From contig NZ_JAAMQJ010000009.1 in assembly GCF_013523125.1 (NCBI RefSeq), forward strand, positions 1-64,000: a DNA stretch of 64,000 nt, given 5' to 3'. Under the pieces are notes generated by a model. That model worked only from the letters and a program-made list of their open reading frames with translations. It made no database searches and was not told the DNA's origin. The position numbers and the translations under genes were made by a program. Source of the stretch: Pseudomonas entomophila. Lineage in GTDB: Bacteria; Pseudomonadota; Gammaproteobacteria; Pseudomonadales; Pseudomonadaceae. Of the stretch, positions 1 through 7,051 are shown piece after piece; positions within the stretch are counted from its first letter, which is position 1; each line of letters begins with the position of its first letter.

Positions 1-241
1 ACCCCCTCCCGTCCTCCCCGTATCCCCCACATATACATACACCGCACCACCAATAGCGATATAACACACGGAATTGGTCAAAATCGGCCTTCTTCCACTC
101 TGTTGATACAACGACACCAAGCCACACAACTACACGCCTAAAATAGCCAAGTGCGTTACACCTCGCAGCATTATGGTTAGTGCAAAAAGCCTATATCAAA
201 AATAGTGCCAAACAGCGTTAACCACTCAACCCAATACTTCC

Positions 242-271
242 ATAGGTTCGGAGATATATCTCCCAACCTAT
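242..271. repeat. Near-perfect 30-bp palindrome (operator-like)
   Basis: Arms ATAGGTT..GG.GATATATC pair with the mirror half; only one base pair (positions 249/264) breaks the symmetry. The core ATAGGTTnGGAGATATATC recurs at 774-792 upstream of the gene at 857, so this looks like a binding site for a dimeric protein used more than once in the island. The binding protein is unknown. Confidence 0.6.
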
Positions 272-291
272 ATGTATGTATACATACATAT
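270..291. repeat. Perfect 22-bp AT-rich palindrome
   Basis: The half site ATATGTATGTA is followed directly by its exact reverse complement with no spacer. It overlaps the end of the previous palindrome by two bases. It could be an operator or a cruciform-forming site; no T-tract follows, so it is not an obvious terminator. Confidence 0.6.
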
Positions 292-753
292 CAAATTTCT
301 TTCCTGATGAAAAATTCACACTTTTCAAAATTCATCAAAATGGGTGAATATCACTCACTGGGCTGATGAGCCTAAATATCCCGAAAGCGATTTGGGGCAG
401 TAACCAAAAATCGACTTTTTACAAAAATTATTTTCTTGAAAAAACTGCCGTGAAAATTTAACGTTTTTATCGAATTTTTTAGATATTTAATTTTTTTAAC
501 CATTGAATTGTGGCTTACAAACAGCAAAATATCTTGTCAATAGCAAAATGAAAATAAATATAACATCCAACCTTAATCATCAAATAGGGTTCAACCTTAC
601 TTAAATTACTTAGTTGACTTTTGCCACGAAGCAGATCAAAAAATGACACTGCAAAAACTCAAAAATCGCTCTCAAATGAATTTCACAAAAAAATGTATGG
701 TCTTGGTCACGTTCAAAATTGAAAATAATGAGAATATCCAATTTCCTACATCT

Positions 754-804
754 TATATCCCCGAAGCAATGTTATAGGTTAGGAGATATATCCCCGAAGC
801 ATTG
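754..804. repeat. Tandem direct repeats upstream of the 857 gene
   Basis: TATATCCCCGAAGCAATG at 754-771 is repeated as TATATCCCCGAAGCATTG at 787-804, one repeat every 33 bp. The second copy runs into a TTGACA at 802-807 that could be a -35 box. A related copy (TATATCCTCGAAGC) lies after the gene at 1269-1282 and a shorter one at 1374-1381. Placement on both sides of one small gene suggests operators, possibly for autoregulation; iterons are an alternative. This is inference. Confidence 0.55.
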
Positions 805-856
805 ACATACCAAAAACCTATGGTAATTGTATTGTAATAACATAGGAGTTCTAGAT

Positions 857-1234
857 ATGAACAAGATGGAATATGCAGGAAAAATTGGCGGCATGGTTGG
901 TGGTTTTAAAAGACGTGAGCGTCAAAATTTTTTAATTATGTTCGTGAAAATAATAGAAATGGATGAGCTTGAGATACGAATGACCTCAACCCTTGCCAAA
1001 AAGCTAATAGCAGCGTTTTCAGGCTGCAAATCAATATCCAACGATGTTCTAATTAAGGAGTTTGCAAGAAGCGGGAATAGCGTAAAACAACAAAACCTTG
1101 ATATGGTTGTCCATTCATTAGTAAAACGATGGCAAGATTACTATAATGAACAGTGGCGAGAGGCGAAAATAAAAATAGATATTGAAGCAGATGAATACAA
1201 AAAACGTATAATCGAAGAAATGCGACCACAATAA
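857..1234 (+). CDS. Unrecognised small basic protein, 125 aa
   Basis: I do not recognise the family. Start chosen at ATG 857 because GGAG lies 8 bases upstream; an upstream in-frame codon (827) has no such site. The product starts with a glycine-rich segment (GKIGGMVGG, residues 8-16), followed by a basic patch (KRRER), a hydrophobic helix-like segment, and a long charged C-terminal region rich in K, E and I that looks alpha-helical. No signal peptide, metal-binding cluster or catalytic motif is seen. The repeats immediately upstream and downstream would fit a small DNA-binding regulator that controls itself and perhaps the pilin-like gene that follows 234 bases later, but the sequence alone does not prove DNA binding. 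AT-rich codon use marks it as foreign to the host chromosome. Confidence 0.6.
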   Translation: MNKMEYAGKIGGMVGGFKRRERQNFLIMFVKIIEMDELEIRMTSTLAKKLIAAFSGCKSISNDVLIKEFARSGNSVKQQNLDMVVHSLVKRWQDYYNEQWREAKIKIDIEADEYKKRIIEEMRPQ

Positions 1235-1468
1235 AATTCAAAACATGTAACGCCAGACGATACATACTTATATCCTCGAAGCTATTTTTTTTGCTTCGCG
1301 GATACACATTATACTCTCACAAAGTATAAACACCCCACCACCCTTTAACTCAAACAGCCATAAGCTCAAGGTTATATCCCCAAACCTAATTCTGTTATTT
1401 TTTTCGCAAGCACTCTTTTATATTTTATCTTTTATGTAATAATAAAAATAAGAACAAAAGATATTTAC
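1235..1468. other. Intergenic region with repeat copies and a hairpin
   Basis: Contains a hairpin with arms 1273-1282 and 1293-1302 (TCCtCGAAGC / GCTTCGcGGA) around a T-rich loop, overlapping a copy of the TATATC..CGAAGC repeat, and an imperfect AGGTT...AACCT inverted repeat at 1369-1387 enclosing another TATATCCCC. The last 60 bases before the pilin-like gene are very AT-rich and could hold its promoter; I cannot fix -35/-10 boxes with confidence. Confidence 0.45.
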
Positions 1469-3205
1469 ATGACAATCAAGAGAAAACAAAAAGGTTTAAC
1501 CCTATTTGAAACCCTGCTTTCCTTATCAATAGTAATGGTCCTTGTCGTCAGCTTCCTCTATTGGTATATGGAACGACAACGCGAGCAACAAGCAACAATA
1601 TTCGGAAAAGATATAGTTTCAATCATCACCGCATTTGACAAGCGTATCCATCTCGATGGGTGGGACATAGATAACTTCAAAAACGGCAGAGAATGGAGTG
1701 GTTCTCCCGCCATTCTTGAAATGCTAAACAACGAATTTATCGCTAAAGAGTCCACTTGCGGGAATGAAAAAAGCTGGGTGCCTGTTTTATCTAAAGAGAA
1801 ATCAACTCAGTTACTTCCGTGTAAATTCTGGTCAAGAATCCCATATGACTTCATTGCGAAAGCAAAAATAACCCCAGATGAAGAAGGCTTTATAAAAACT
1901 TTCAAGGTGATATTCCAACCTAAAAACTTATCGTCATTTTCACAAAATTTTCGATATTTCAACAGAGCGAAAATTGCTGCCAATGCTAATGACTCTTTAA
2001 ATATAACTGGCGGTCATCAGTTCTACTTTGCTTCTCTTTCCGACCCAGATACTAAAATAACTAACACCGAATGCCTTGCCTTAAAAGCAGATTGCACCCT
2101 AGTCGCCACCTATGACAGAGAAGGCGGGAACGAATACTTAAGAGTGGATGGAACTAATTCCATGTTAGGTTCAGCCGTCGCATTCAAGGAGTCCAAGGGA
2201 CACAATAGGCTTCGTTGTATCAAGTGGGAGAAAAATACCAATAGCGGTGCTTGGGACTCGAAGACCGTAGATTGTGGCATAGGTATACACGCTGAAACAG
2301 GAAGCCCAGTAGCCGTAGATATTGCCGTGAATTCATCCACTAACCAACGTGTAATGCTCGATAGGCTATGCCCTGTATATACTCATTCCGCAGATGGACT
2401 TATCGAATCAACTGAAAATGCACCTTGCGGAATACTTCCACAAGACGACGCAGGCACGGAGGTAGCCTATCAGGTTATAGATACGCTATCAGCCGGAAAA
2501 GGACTGATTAAAAAGCTCTATACCGACACGATATATTCCGACGAAATCAACACCAACTACATGAAGGTAAAAAAAGATTTGGCTGTCAGCGGAAAAACTG
2601 ACCTAAATGGGATTTTGACGGTTAACGCAACTACTAACTTAAACCAAAGGCTAAATGTCGTTGGCGACATCACTGGAGGAAGCAATCTAACCATTAGTAG
2701 AAACATAACGACCACTACGGGAAATCTAAACGCAACGTCAGGCTCAGTTAATGCAAAAGATGGAAATTTCAGCGGCAACGTCAAAAGTAACACTTTGGAC
2801 ATAGGTAGCACCGCTAATTTTCAAGGCACGACTAACGCGAATGGAAGATTAAACTCCAATGAATACATCTCATTAAATAAAGTCGTCACTGTCAATAGTT
2901 CTTGTCCTTCAGTAGGTTTATTGGCTCGTAATGCTCAGGGAAAAATACTGACATGCCAAGGTGGTAGATGGACTCTGCAATACACTCCGGTATATTTAAC
3001 AACCTCCAAATCAAGTGTTGATAACATGCAAGGTGGATCACCGGGCCAGAATTGCTTACAGCAAGCTGGCGATAACCCAAGATCAGTTAATTACTGGTTA
3101 TCTTGTGGGTCTCGTTATTGCCGATCACAAGGATACGGGGGCGGTCAGGTTCTGGAAATGTCTTGTGAATCACCTAGCTGCACAGTAAATACAATTTGCT
3201 TTTAA
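1469..3205 (+). CDS. PilV-like type IVb minor pilin/adhesin with shufflon-type C-terminus
   Basis: A 578-residue prepilin-like surface protein. Residues 1-9 form a short basic leader ending in Gly (KRKQKG), followed by LTLFE: cleavage by a prepilin peptidase after G9 would leave Glu at position 5, as in type IV pilins. A single hydrophobic helix spans about 13-33. Residues about 85-340 form a Cys-containing globular part. Residues about 360-470 are rich in N, T, G and S with beta-repeat character, like fibre or beta-helix shafts. The motif GLLARNAQGKILTCQGGRW (483-501) resembles the conserved end of the constant region in PilV tip adhesins of conjugative thin pili, and the Cys-rich tail (529-577) would be the variable tip. 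No other pilus gene, pre-pilin peptidase or recombinase is in the window, so it is an orphan here. The Shine-Dalgarno is weak. Role in adhesion or mate recognition is inferred from the family. Confidence 0.7.
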   Translation: MTIKRKQKGLTLFETLLSLSIVMVLVVSFLYWYMERQREQQATIFGKDIVSIITAFDKRIHLDGWDIDNFKNGREWSGSPAILEMLNNEFIAKESTCGNEKSWVPVLSKEKSTQLLPCKFWSRIPYDFIAKAKITPDEEGFIKTFKVIFQPKNLSSFSQNFRYFNRAKIAANANDSLNITGGHQFYFASLSDPDTKITNTECLALKADCTLVATYDREGGNEYLRVDGTNSMLGSAVAFKESKGHNRLRCIKWEKNTNSGAWDSKTVDCGIGIHAETGSPVAVDIAVNSSTNQRVMLDRLCPVYTHSADGLIESTENAPCGILPQDDAGTEVAYQVIDTLSAGKGLIKKLYTDTIYSDEINTNYMKVKKDLAVSGKTDLNGILTVNATTNLNQRLNVVGDITGGSNLTISRNITTTTGNLNATSGSVNAKDGNFSGNVKSNTLDIGSTANFQGTTNANGRLNSNEYISLNKVVTVNSSCPSVGLLARNAQGKILTCQGGRWTLQYTPVYLTTSKSSVDNMQGGSPGQNCLQQAGDNPRSVNYWLSCGSRYCRSQGYGGGQVLEMSCESPSCTVNTICF

Positions 3206-3255
3206 ATTATTGACTTTTAAATATTCATGATAAAGTATTATTAAGTCAATAATTT
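3204..3255. repeat. 13-bp perfect inverted repeat between the two surface-protein genes
   Basis: AAATTATTGACTT (3204-3216) and its exact reverse complement (3243-3255) flank 26 AT-rich bases. The left arm overlaps the stop codon of the pilin-like gene and the right arm ends 9 bases before the next ATG. It could act as a hairpin limiting read-through, or as a recombination site; the next gene has no visible Shine-Dalgarno. Confidence 0.55.
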
Positions 3256-3264
3256 ATTATAAAA

Positions 3265-3885
3265 ATGAAAAACACAATTATAGCAATACTAGCTTTAAGC
3301 ATCACAAGTATTACACAAGCGGCATACACAATAATAATCCCAATGGAACAATCTAAAGGCGGAGTACTTCCTAACGGCTCAATAAACATCACCCCTAAAA
3401 CTCCAAACCTACCAGTCGAAAACTGGCAGCCAGCCGAACCACTTTATGGCGAATGGGTTAATAACGGTGCTGTTTATGGATGCTCGAACTGGACACCCGC
3501 ACCAACAAGCATGCTCAAAGATGAGCCATACACCCAAACGGCTACGGACTGTAAGCAAGACCAAACCACCACCAAGCAAGAAAGAGAGCAAGAAGCTACC
3601 ACTTTCGCATTTAGAGATATCGGGCCACTAATAACAATAAGCAAAACTATCACTGTCGGGAGCAGCAGAGCTGCCACTGGATTAGCTTCTTGCTCGTATA
3701 ATACTACTGGCTCCAATCAAAACTACTGGTATAGCGATTCTCGCCACAATTTTATTCAGCCTGTAGTAAACAACGTCGTTATCTATTCGCAGAGGGATTA
3801 CACTGTAACAAGCATCACAGTAAATGGAGTTAGATACAAACAAGGATTTTATAAGAAAGAAAACTACTACGAAATCTGCAAATAA
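3265..3885 (+). CDS. Secreted protein of unknown function, 206 aa
   Basis: Residues 1-19 form a Sec signal peptide (Lys-Asn start, hydrophobic core, TQA cleavage before AYT), so the product is exported. The central block, about residues 71-110 (YGCSNWTPAP ... YTQTATDCKQDQ ... EREQE), resembles a short module seen in other exported gammaproteobacterial proteins, but I know no function for it. Four cysteines (73, 96, 143, 205) could make two disulfides. It follows the PilV-like gene on the same strand with only the 13-bp inverted repeat between, so it may be a partner of that adhesin (inference). The start has no clear ribosome-binding site, and codon use is AT-rich as for its neighbour. Confidence 0.6.
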   Translation: MKNTIIAILALSITSITQAAYTIIIPMEQSKGGVLPNGSINITPKTPNLPVENWQPAEPLYGEWVNNGAVYGCSNWTPAPTSMLKDEPYTQTATDCKQDQTTTKQEREQEATTFAFRDIGPLITISKTITVGSSRAATGLASCSYNTTGSNQNYWYSDSRHNFIQPVVNNVVIYSQRDYTVTSITVNGVRYKQGFYKKENYYEICK

Positions 3886-3900
3886 ATAGCCAGATTAATA

Positions 3901-3922
3901 AAAAGGCCGTCTCCGGCCTTAT
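3901..3922. terminator. Bidirectional rho-independent terminator
   Basis: Stem AAGGCCG (3903-3909), loop TCTC, stem CGGCCTT (3914-3920), flanked by A-tract and T/A-rich bases. It sits between the convergent secreted-protein gene (ends 3885) and restriction gene (ends 3943) and can serve both. Confidence 0.8.
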
Positions 3923-3942
3923 ATCAACACTAAAACTTATTC

Positions 3943-4806
3943 CTATGTCGCCAAGTCCAGTGGCAAATCGCTTATATCTTTTAAACGCTTACCATCAACC
4001 ATGATCGCCAAAAGCTCTGCCGAATCGTCCATACCTAGCTCTTTCAATGTTGCTTGTAGCTCATACAAGGCGAAATGATAAACGCAATCTATATCACCAG
4101 TACCGAGAGCAATTGAAGCTAATCTGCTAGGGGTCGGTTCAGCAGTCACCACCATGATATTAGGCAGGTGGCCTTTGCGATTCCGCATTAGGTTTAATGC
4201 TTCGGAACGTGCATTCTGTGCCCTATCACTTCGGATAGTCCATTTACATGACACGCTTGCATGCAGAAGCGGCTTGCCCCCGGCAGCGGCCCTCAAGCTG
4301 GCTCTAGTGCTTACAGAACTATCAACCAAAAACTCATGACGGTTAATATTGTCGTCACTTTCCAAACCCCTAGCTACAACGATATCAGGGGTGATTGTGT
4401 AGTCACTTCCCAAAGCCGCAGCTAGTTCGGCATCAGCTTTAGCAGCTCGATCCAATGCTATCAAGTGTGCGTATTGCTCATATTTAGCTATTTCTAGACG
4501 ATTGCGACCAGAAACTTGATGCACGTCCCAGTCACCGGGACGAAGATGCCCAAGCTTTAAAAACGTGCTTTTCACATATTCGGCACAAATACCCTCAAAC
4601 TCATTGCCAGACGTTTGACCGGCTTGCCGTTCGGCAATAGTTTCTGCCTTCAATAGCTCCGCAATTCCTTTTGCGATTGCAATGCTGGTTTTGTTACTAC
4701 TATCAGCGTTACTTGGCACACCCTTGTCATTAATAGTCAGGGTTGTTTTGAGAAGCGAGGCATGGAACTCTTTCCGTGCTTGTAAAAACTCGGGAGGAAT
4801 ATTCAT
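3943..4806 (-). CDS. NgoMIV-family type II restriction endonuclease
   Basis: Cleaves DNA at a specific palindrome; the family type NgoMIV cuts GCCGGC. The 287-residue length matches NgoMIV (286). Key residues are visible with the exact family spacing: Asp141, Lys188 (in SVSCKW, 184-189) and Glu202, that is D-X46-K-X13-E, each one position later than D140/K187/E201 of NgoMIV. The RSDR block (192-195) just after the catalytic Lys corresponds to the base-contacting R-(D/E)R motif of the CCGG-cutter group. The ATG overlaps the stop codon of the methyltransferase gene by one base (TGATG), so translation is probably coupled and follows methylase synthesis. GC content by eye is well below that of the host genes, indicating transfer. 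Specificity for GCCGGC is inferred from homology. Confidence 0.85.
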   Translation of the reverse strand: MNIPPEFLQARKEFHASLLKTTLTINDKGVPSNADSSNKTSIAIAKGIAELLKAETIAERQAGQTSGNEFEGICAEYVKSTFLKLGHLRPGDWDVHQVSGRNRLEIAKYEQYAHLIALDRAAKADAELAAALGSDYTITPDIVVARGLESDDNINRHEFLVDSSVSTRASLRAAAGGKPLLHASVSCKWTIRSDRAQNARSEALNLMRNRKGHLPNIMVVTAEPTPSRLASIALGTGDIDCVYHFALYELQATLKELGMDDSAELLAIMVDGKRLKDISDLPLDLAT

Positions 4807-5762
4807 CAGGCAACCTGTACCAAGCGTTTTACTGAAAGAGCCTTAAAAATCTGCGTTGCTACTGCACAAGCCACTGGAGGCGGGAAAGCGTTACCTATCT
4901 GTCGATAGGCTGCAGTTTTCTTACCGTGGAATTGCCAATCATCAGGGAACCCCTGAATGCGTGCGGCCATGCGAGTTGTCAGCTTCGGCATACCTTCAAA
5001 AAACTCGGTAGGAGGCTCATTCGCAATGCCCATTCCGCAGACGCCAATAGACGCCCAAGCTTTTTTCGCCCTTGTCGGTCCCAGATCGGGGCCACCGTGC
5101 TTTTTCGAGCCGCCGACCAACGTTGGTGCAATTGTGTTAGCTTGCTCTCGCCAAGCATCAGCACCACGCCAACCATCCGCCTTCATTAAATCGTGAAGAA
5201 GTTCACCAACAGTCGGTGGAGTGATTAGCTTTGGCTCAGGCCATGAAAAACCATCAGCAAGGTCTTTTCTGATACCGACGAAGACCACACGAGGCCGAAG
5301 CTGAGTAACGCCAAAATCGGAAGCATTCAGCAGCCGCCAGCCCGGTACATAGCCAAGCTTTTTTAATTGCTTCTCGACTTTATTACGGTAATCGTCGAAA
5401 ACCGCGTCTAAGAGCCCACGCACGTTTTCCAGCATTACTGCCTTTGGACGACACTCATCAACGAGACGCAACGCCTCGGGAAATAGATCCCGCTCATCGT
5501 CTGCACCGAGCTGCTTGCCCGCCTTGGAGAAGGGAGGACAAGGAACCCCACCCGCGACCAAATCAACGCCGAAAAACGGCAGCCCGTTGAACTGACGCAG
5601 ATCCTGTTCCTGAACGTTCCACTCTGGACGATTCAGTCGAAGGGTTGCACATGCAGGGGGTTCAATTTCCACCAGCACTTCGTGCCCAAAGCCCGCCATT
5701 TCAAGGCCGAGAGCTTGCCCGCCTGCTCCGGCACACATTTCCAATGACGTGAATAGGCTCAT
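4806..5762 (-). CDS. DNA (cytosine-5-)-methyltransferase, cognate of the restriction enzyme
   Basis: Protects the host by methylating cytosine in the recognition site. All hallmark C5-methyltransferase motifs are present in 318 residues: motif I FTSLEMCAGAGG (4-15) for S-adenosylmethionine, motif IV GGVPCPPFS (71-79) with catalytic Cys75, motif VI ENVRG (112-116), motif VIII QLRPR (154-158), a target-recognition region about 185-262, motif IX RMAARIQGFPDDW (264-276) and motif X QIGNAFPPPVA (288-298). AGGAG sits just upstream of the ATG and a TAGTAT (minus strand, 5817-5812) could be its -10 box. It is first in a two-gene operon with the endonuclease. No controller (C) protein gene is seen, so timing may depend on gene order and coupling alone. 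Confidence 0.92.
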   Translation of the reverse strand: MSLFTSLEMCAGAGGQALGLEMAGFGHEVLVEIEPPACATLRLNRPEWNVQEQDLRQFNGLPFFGVDLVAGGVPCPPFSKAGKQLGADDERDLFPEALRLVDECRPKAVMLENVRGLLDAVFDDYRNKVEKQLKKLGYVPGWRLLNASDFGVTQLRPRVVFVGIRKDLADGFSWPEPKLITPPTVGELLHDLMKADGWRGADAWREQANTIAPTLVGGSKKHGGPDLGPTRAKKAWASIGVCGMGIANEPPTEFFEGMPKLTTRMAARIQGFPDDWQFHGKKTAAYRQIGNAFPPPVACAVATQIFKALSVKRLVQVA

Positions 5763-6129
5763 TTTGTCTCCTCGCTACGCTCTACTTCAAAGCGGCTACT
5801 TAAAAATCGGTGATACTAGCATGGTGTATGGATAGACAGGTAACCCATCTGACCCTTCGACGCACTGCTGCAGAGCCGCAGCACATCAAAGGGTCTTGAT
5901 CAGATCAATACAGGCAGATAGCTACAAACCCGCTCTAACGCTCCCACGGAGGCTTCTAGGTCACAGGGCAGCACATTAGCTAGGAAGGTCAAAAGACAGA
6001 CGAAAAAAAATGGCGATCTGTAGGCTAGCTTGCAATCAAAATTCGCTACAAATTTTGCTACAAACTATTGCTACAAATCGCCATTTTCCAGCCCTCATAA
6101 ATCATTGATTTATAAGGACTTTTTGAATA
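5763..6129. other. Island border region between the methylase gene and tRNA-Ser
   Basis: No gene is seen in these 367 bases. Holds the methylase leader, an inverted repeat GACCCTT (5851-5857) / AAGGGTC (5889-5895) with a smaller GC-rich hairpin inside, and the inverted repeat plus triple GCTACAAA cluster at 6007-6087. This is where an integrase gene is often found in tRNA-borne islands, but none is present. Confidence 0.6.
6007..6087. repeat. Inverted repeat enclosing three GCTACAAA direct repeats (possible integrase sites)
   Basis: A 17-base arm at 6007-6023 (AAAATGGCGATCTGTAG) is matched by its reverse complement at 6071-6087 with one mismatch. GCTACAAA occurs at 6045-6052, 6057-6064 and 6070-6077, 12-13 bp apart. 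The cluster begins about 40 bases beyond the tRNA 3' end, the usual position of integrase arm-type sites next to an attachment core. Function is inferred from position. Confidence 0.5.
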
Positions 6130-6219
6130 TGGCGGAGAGATAGGGATTTGAACCCTAGGTACTGTTGCCAGTACAACGGATTTCGAATCCGTCCCGTTCG
6201 ACCACTCCGGCATCTCTCC
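6130..6219 (-). tRNA. tRNA-Ser (anticodon CGA)
   Basis: Ninety bases with the long variable arm typical of tRNA-Ser. The acceptor stem GGAGAGA pairs with TCTCTCC, followed by discriminator G and an encoded CCA; the anticodon loop TTCGAAA gives CGA, which reads UCG serine codons. The low-GC island starts immediately after its 3' end, so the 3' half of this gene is the likely attachment site (attB/attR) of the element. Confidence 0.97.
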
Positions 6220-6311
6220 AATGGCGCGCATCATACCAGCAGTTTCGCGAAAGGCAAACCCCTATCGCAAAAAAAATCACGCGGTATCAGGCGCTTGCGT
6301 CGCCCGTGCGC

Positions 6312-7022
6312 TTACAGCGGCACGCCCAGGCGGCGGGCAACTTCTTCATAGGCCTCGATGACATCGCCCAGGCCCTGGCGGAAGCGGTCCTTGTCCATCT
6401 TCTTGCGGGTTTCCTTGTCCCACAGGCGGCAGCCGTCCGGGCTGAATTCGTCGCCCAGGACGATCTGGCCGTGGAATACGCCGAACTCGAGCTTGAAGTC
6501 GACCAGCAGCAGGCCGGCGGCGTCGAACAGCTGGGTGAGGATCTCGTTGACCTTCAGCGACAGGGTCTTCATGGTCGCCAATTGGTCAGCGGTGCCCCAG
6601 CCGAATGCCACGACGTGGGATTCGTTGATGAAGGGGTCGCCCTTCTCGTCGTTCTTCAGGAACAGTTCGAAGGTCGAGGGCTCCAGCTTGATGCCTTCCT
6701 CGACGCCCAGGCGCTTGACCAGGCTGCCGGCGGCGTAGTTGCGCACCACGCACTCGACCGGAATCATGTCGAGCTTCTTGACCAGGCATTCGTTGTCGCT
6801 CAGCAGCGCGTCGAACTGGGTCGGCACACCGGCGGCTTCGAGCTTCTGCATGATGAAGGCGTTGAACTTGTTGTTCACGGTGCCTTTGCGGTCGAGCTGC
6901 TCGATGCGCTTGCCGTCGAACGCCGAGGTGTCGTTACGGAACAGCAGGACCAGGCGGTCGGCGTCGTCGGTCTTGTACACCGACTTGGCCTTGCCGCGGT
7001 AGAGTTCTTCGCGTTTTTCCAT
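6312..7022 (-). CDS. purC: Phosphoribosylaminoimidazole-succinocarboxamide synthase
   Basis: Joins aspartate to carboxyaminoimidazole ribotide using ATP, a cytosolic step of de novo purine synthesis. The product is 236 residues, the usual PurC length. Visible family signatures are [16 protein letters not shown] at the N-terminus (nucleotide-binding GKAKSVY, residues 10-16), TSAFDGKR (32-39) and VDFKLEFG in the second half. Start taken at ATG 7022, with GGAG about eight bases upstream, rather than the longer in-frame extension. It is the last gene of the dapA-bamC-(hydrolase)-purC cluster, an arrangement shared with enterobacteria apart from the inserted hydrolase gene. Confidence 0.97.
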   Translation of the reverse strand: MEKREELYRGKAKSVYKTDDADRLVLLFRNDTSAFDGKRIEQLDRKGTVNNKFNAFIMQKLEAAGVPTQFDALLSDNECLVKKLDMIPVECVVRNYAAGSLVKRLGVEEGIKLEPSTFELFLKNDEKGDPFINESHVVAFGWGTADQLATMKTLSLKVNEILTQLFDAAGLLLVDFKLEFGVFHGQIVLGDEFSPDGCRLWDKETRKKMDKDRFRQGLGDVIEAYEEVARRLGVPL

Positions 7023-7051
7023 GATTGGGCTCCGCTTGCTTGAGTGGTGGG

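Larger units (their letters stand above)
1..856. other. AT-rich non-coding stretch of an accessory island
   Basis: No open reading frame of credible length is seen on either strand over these 856 bases. Base composition is strongly AT-rich, unlike the chromosome after 6.2 kb. The stretch contains a near-perfect 30-bp palindrome (242-271), a perfect 22-bp palindrome (270-291) and a pair of direct repeats (754-804) just before the next gene. Its role is unknown; it could be a regulatory or replication/transfer-type region, or simply decayed island DNA. The left end of the island is not in the window. Confidence 0.7.

Noticed and set aside
2557..3205. An active shufflon at the adhesin 3' end
   Set aside because: The C-terminus resembles shufflon products, but no alternative reversed 3' ends or recombinase are present, so only the single 13-bp inverted repeat downstream is reported.
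1..6129. Second copy of the tRNA-Ser 3' end marking the other island end
   Set aside because: I looked for the acceptor/T-arm sequence in the island part and did not see it; the other end must be outside the window.
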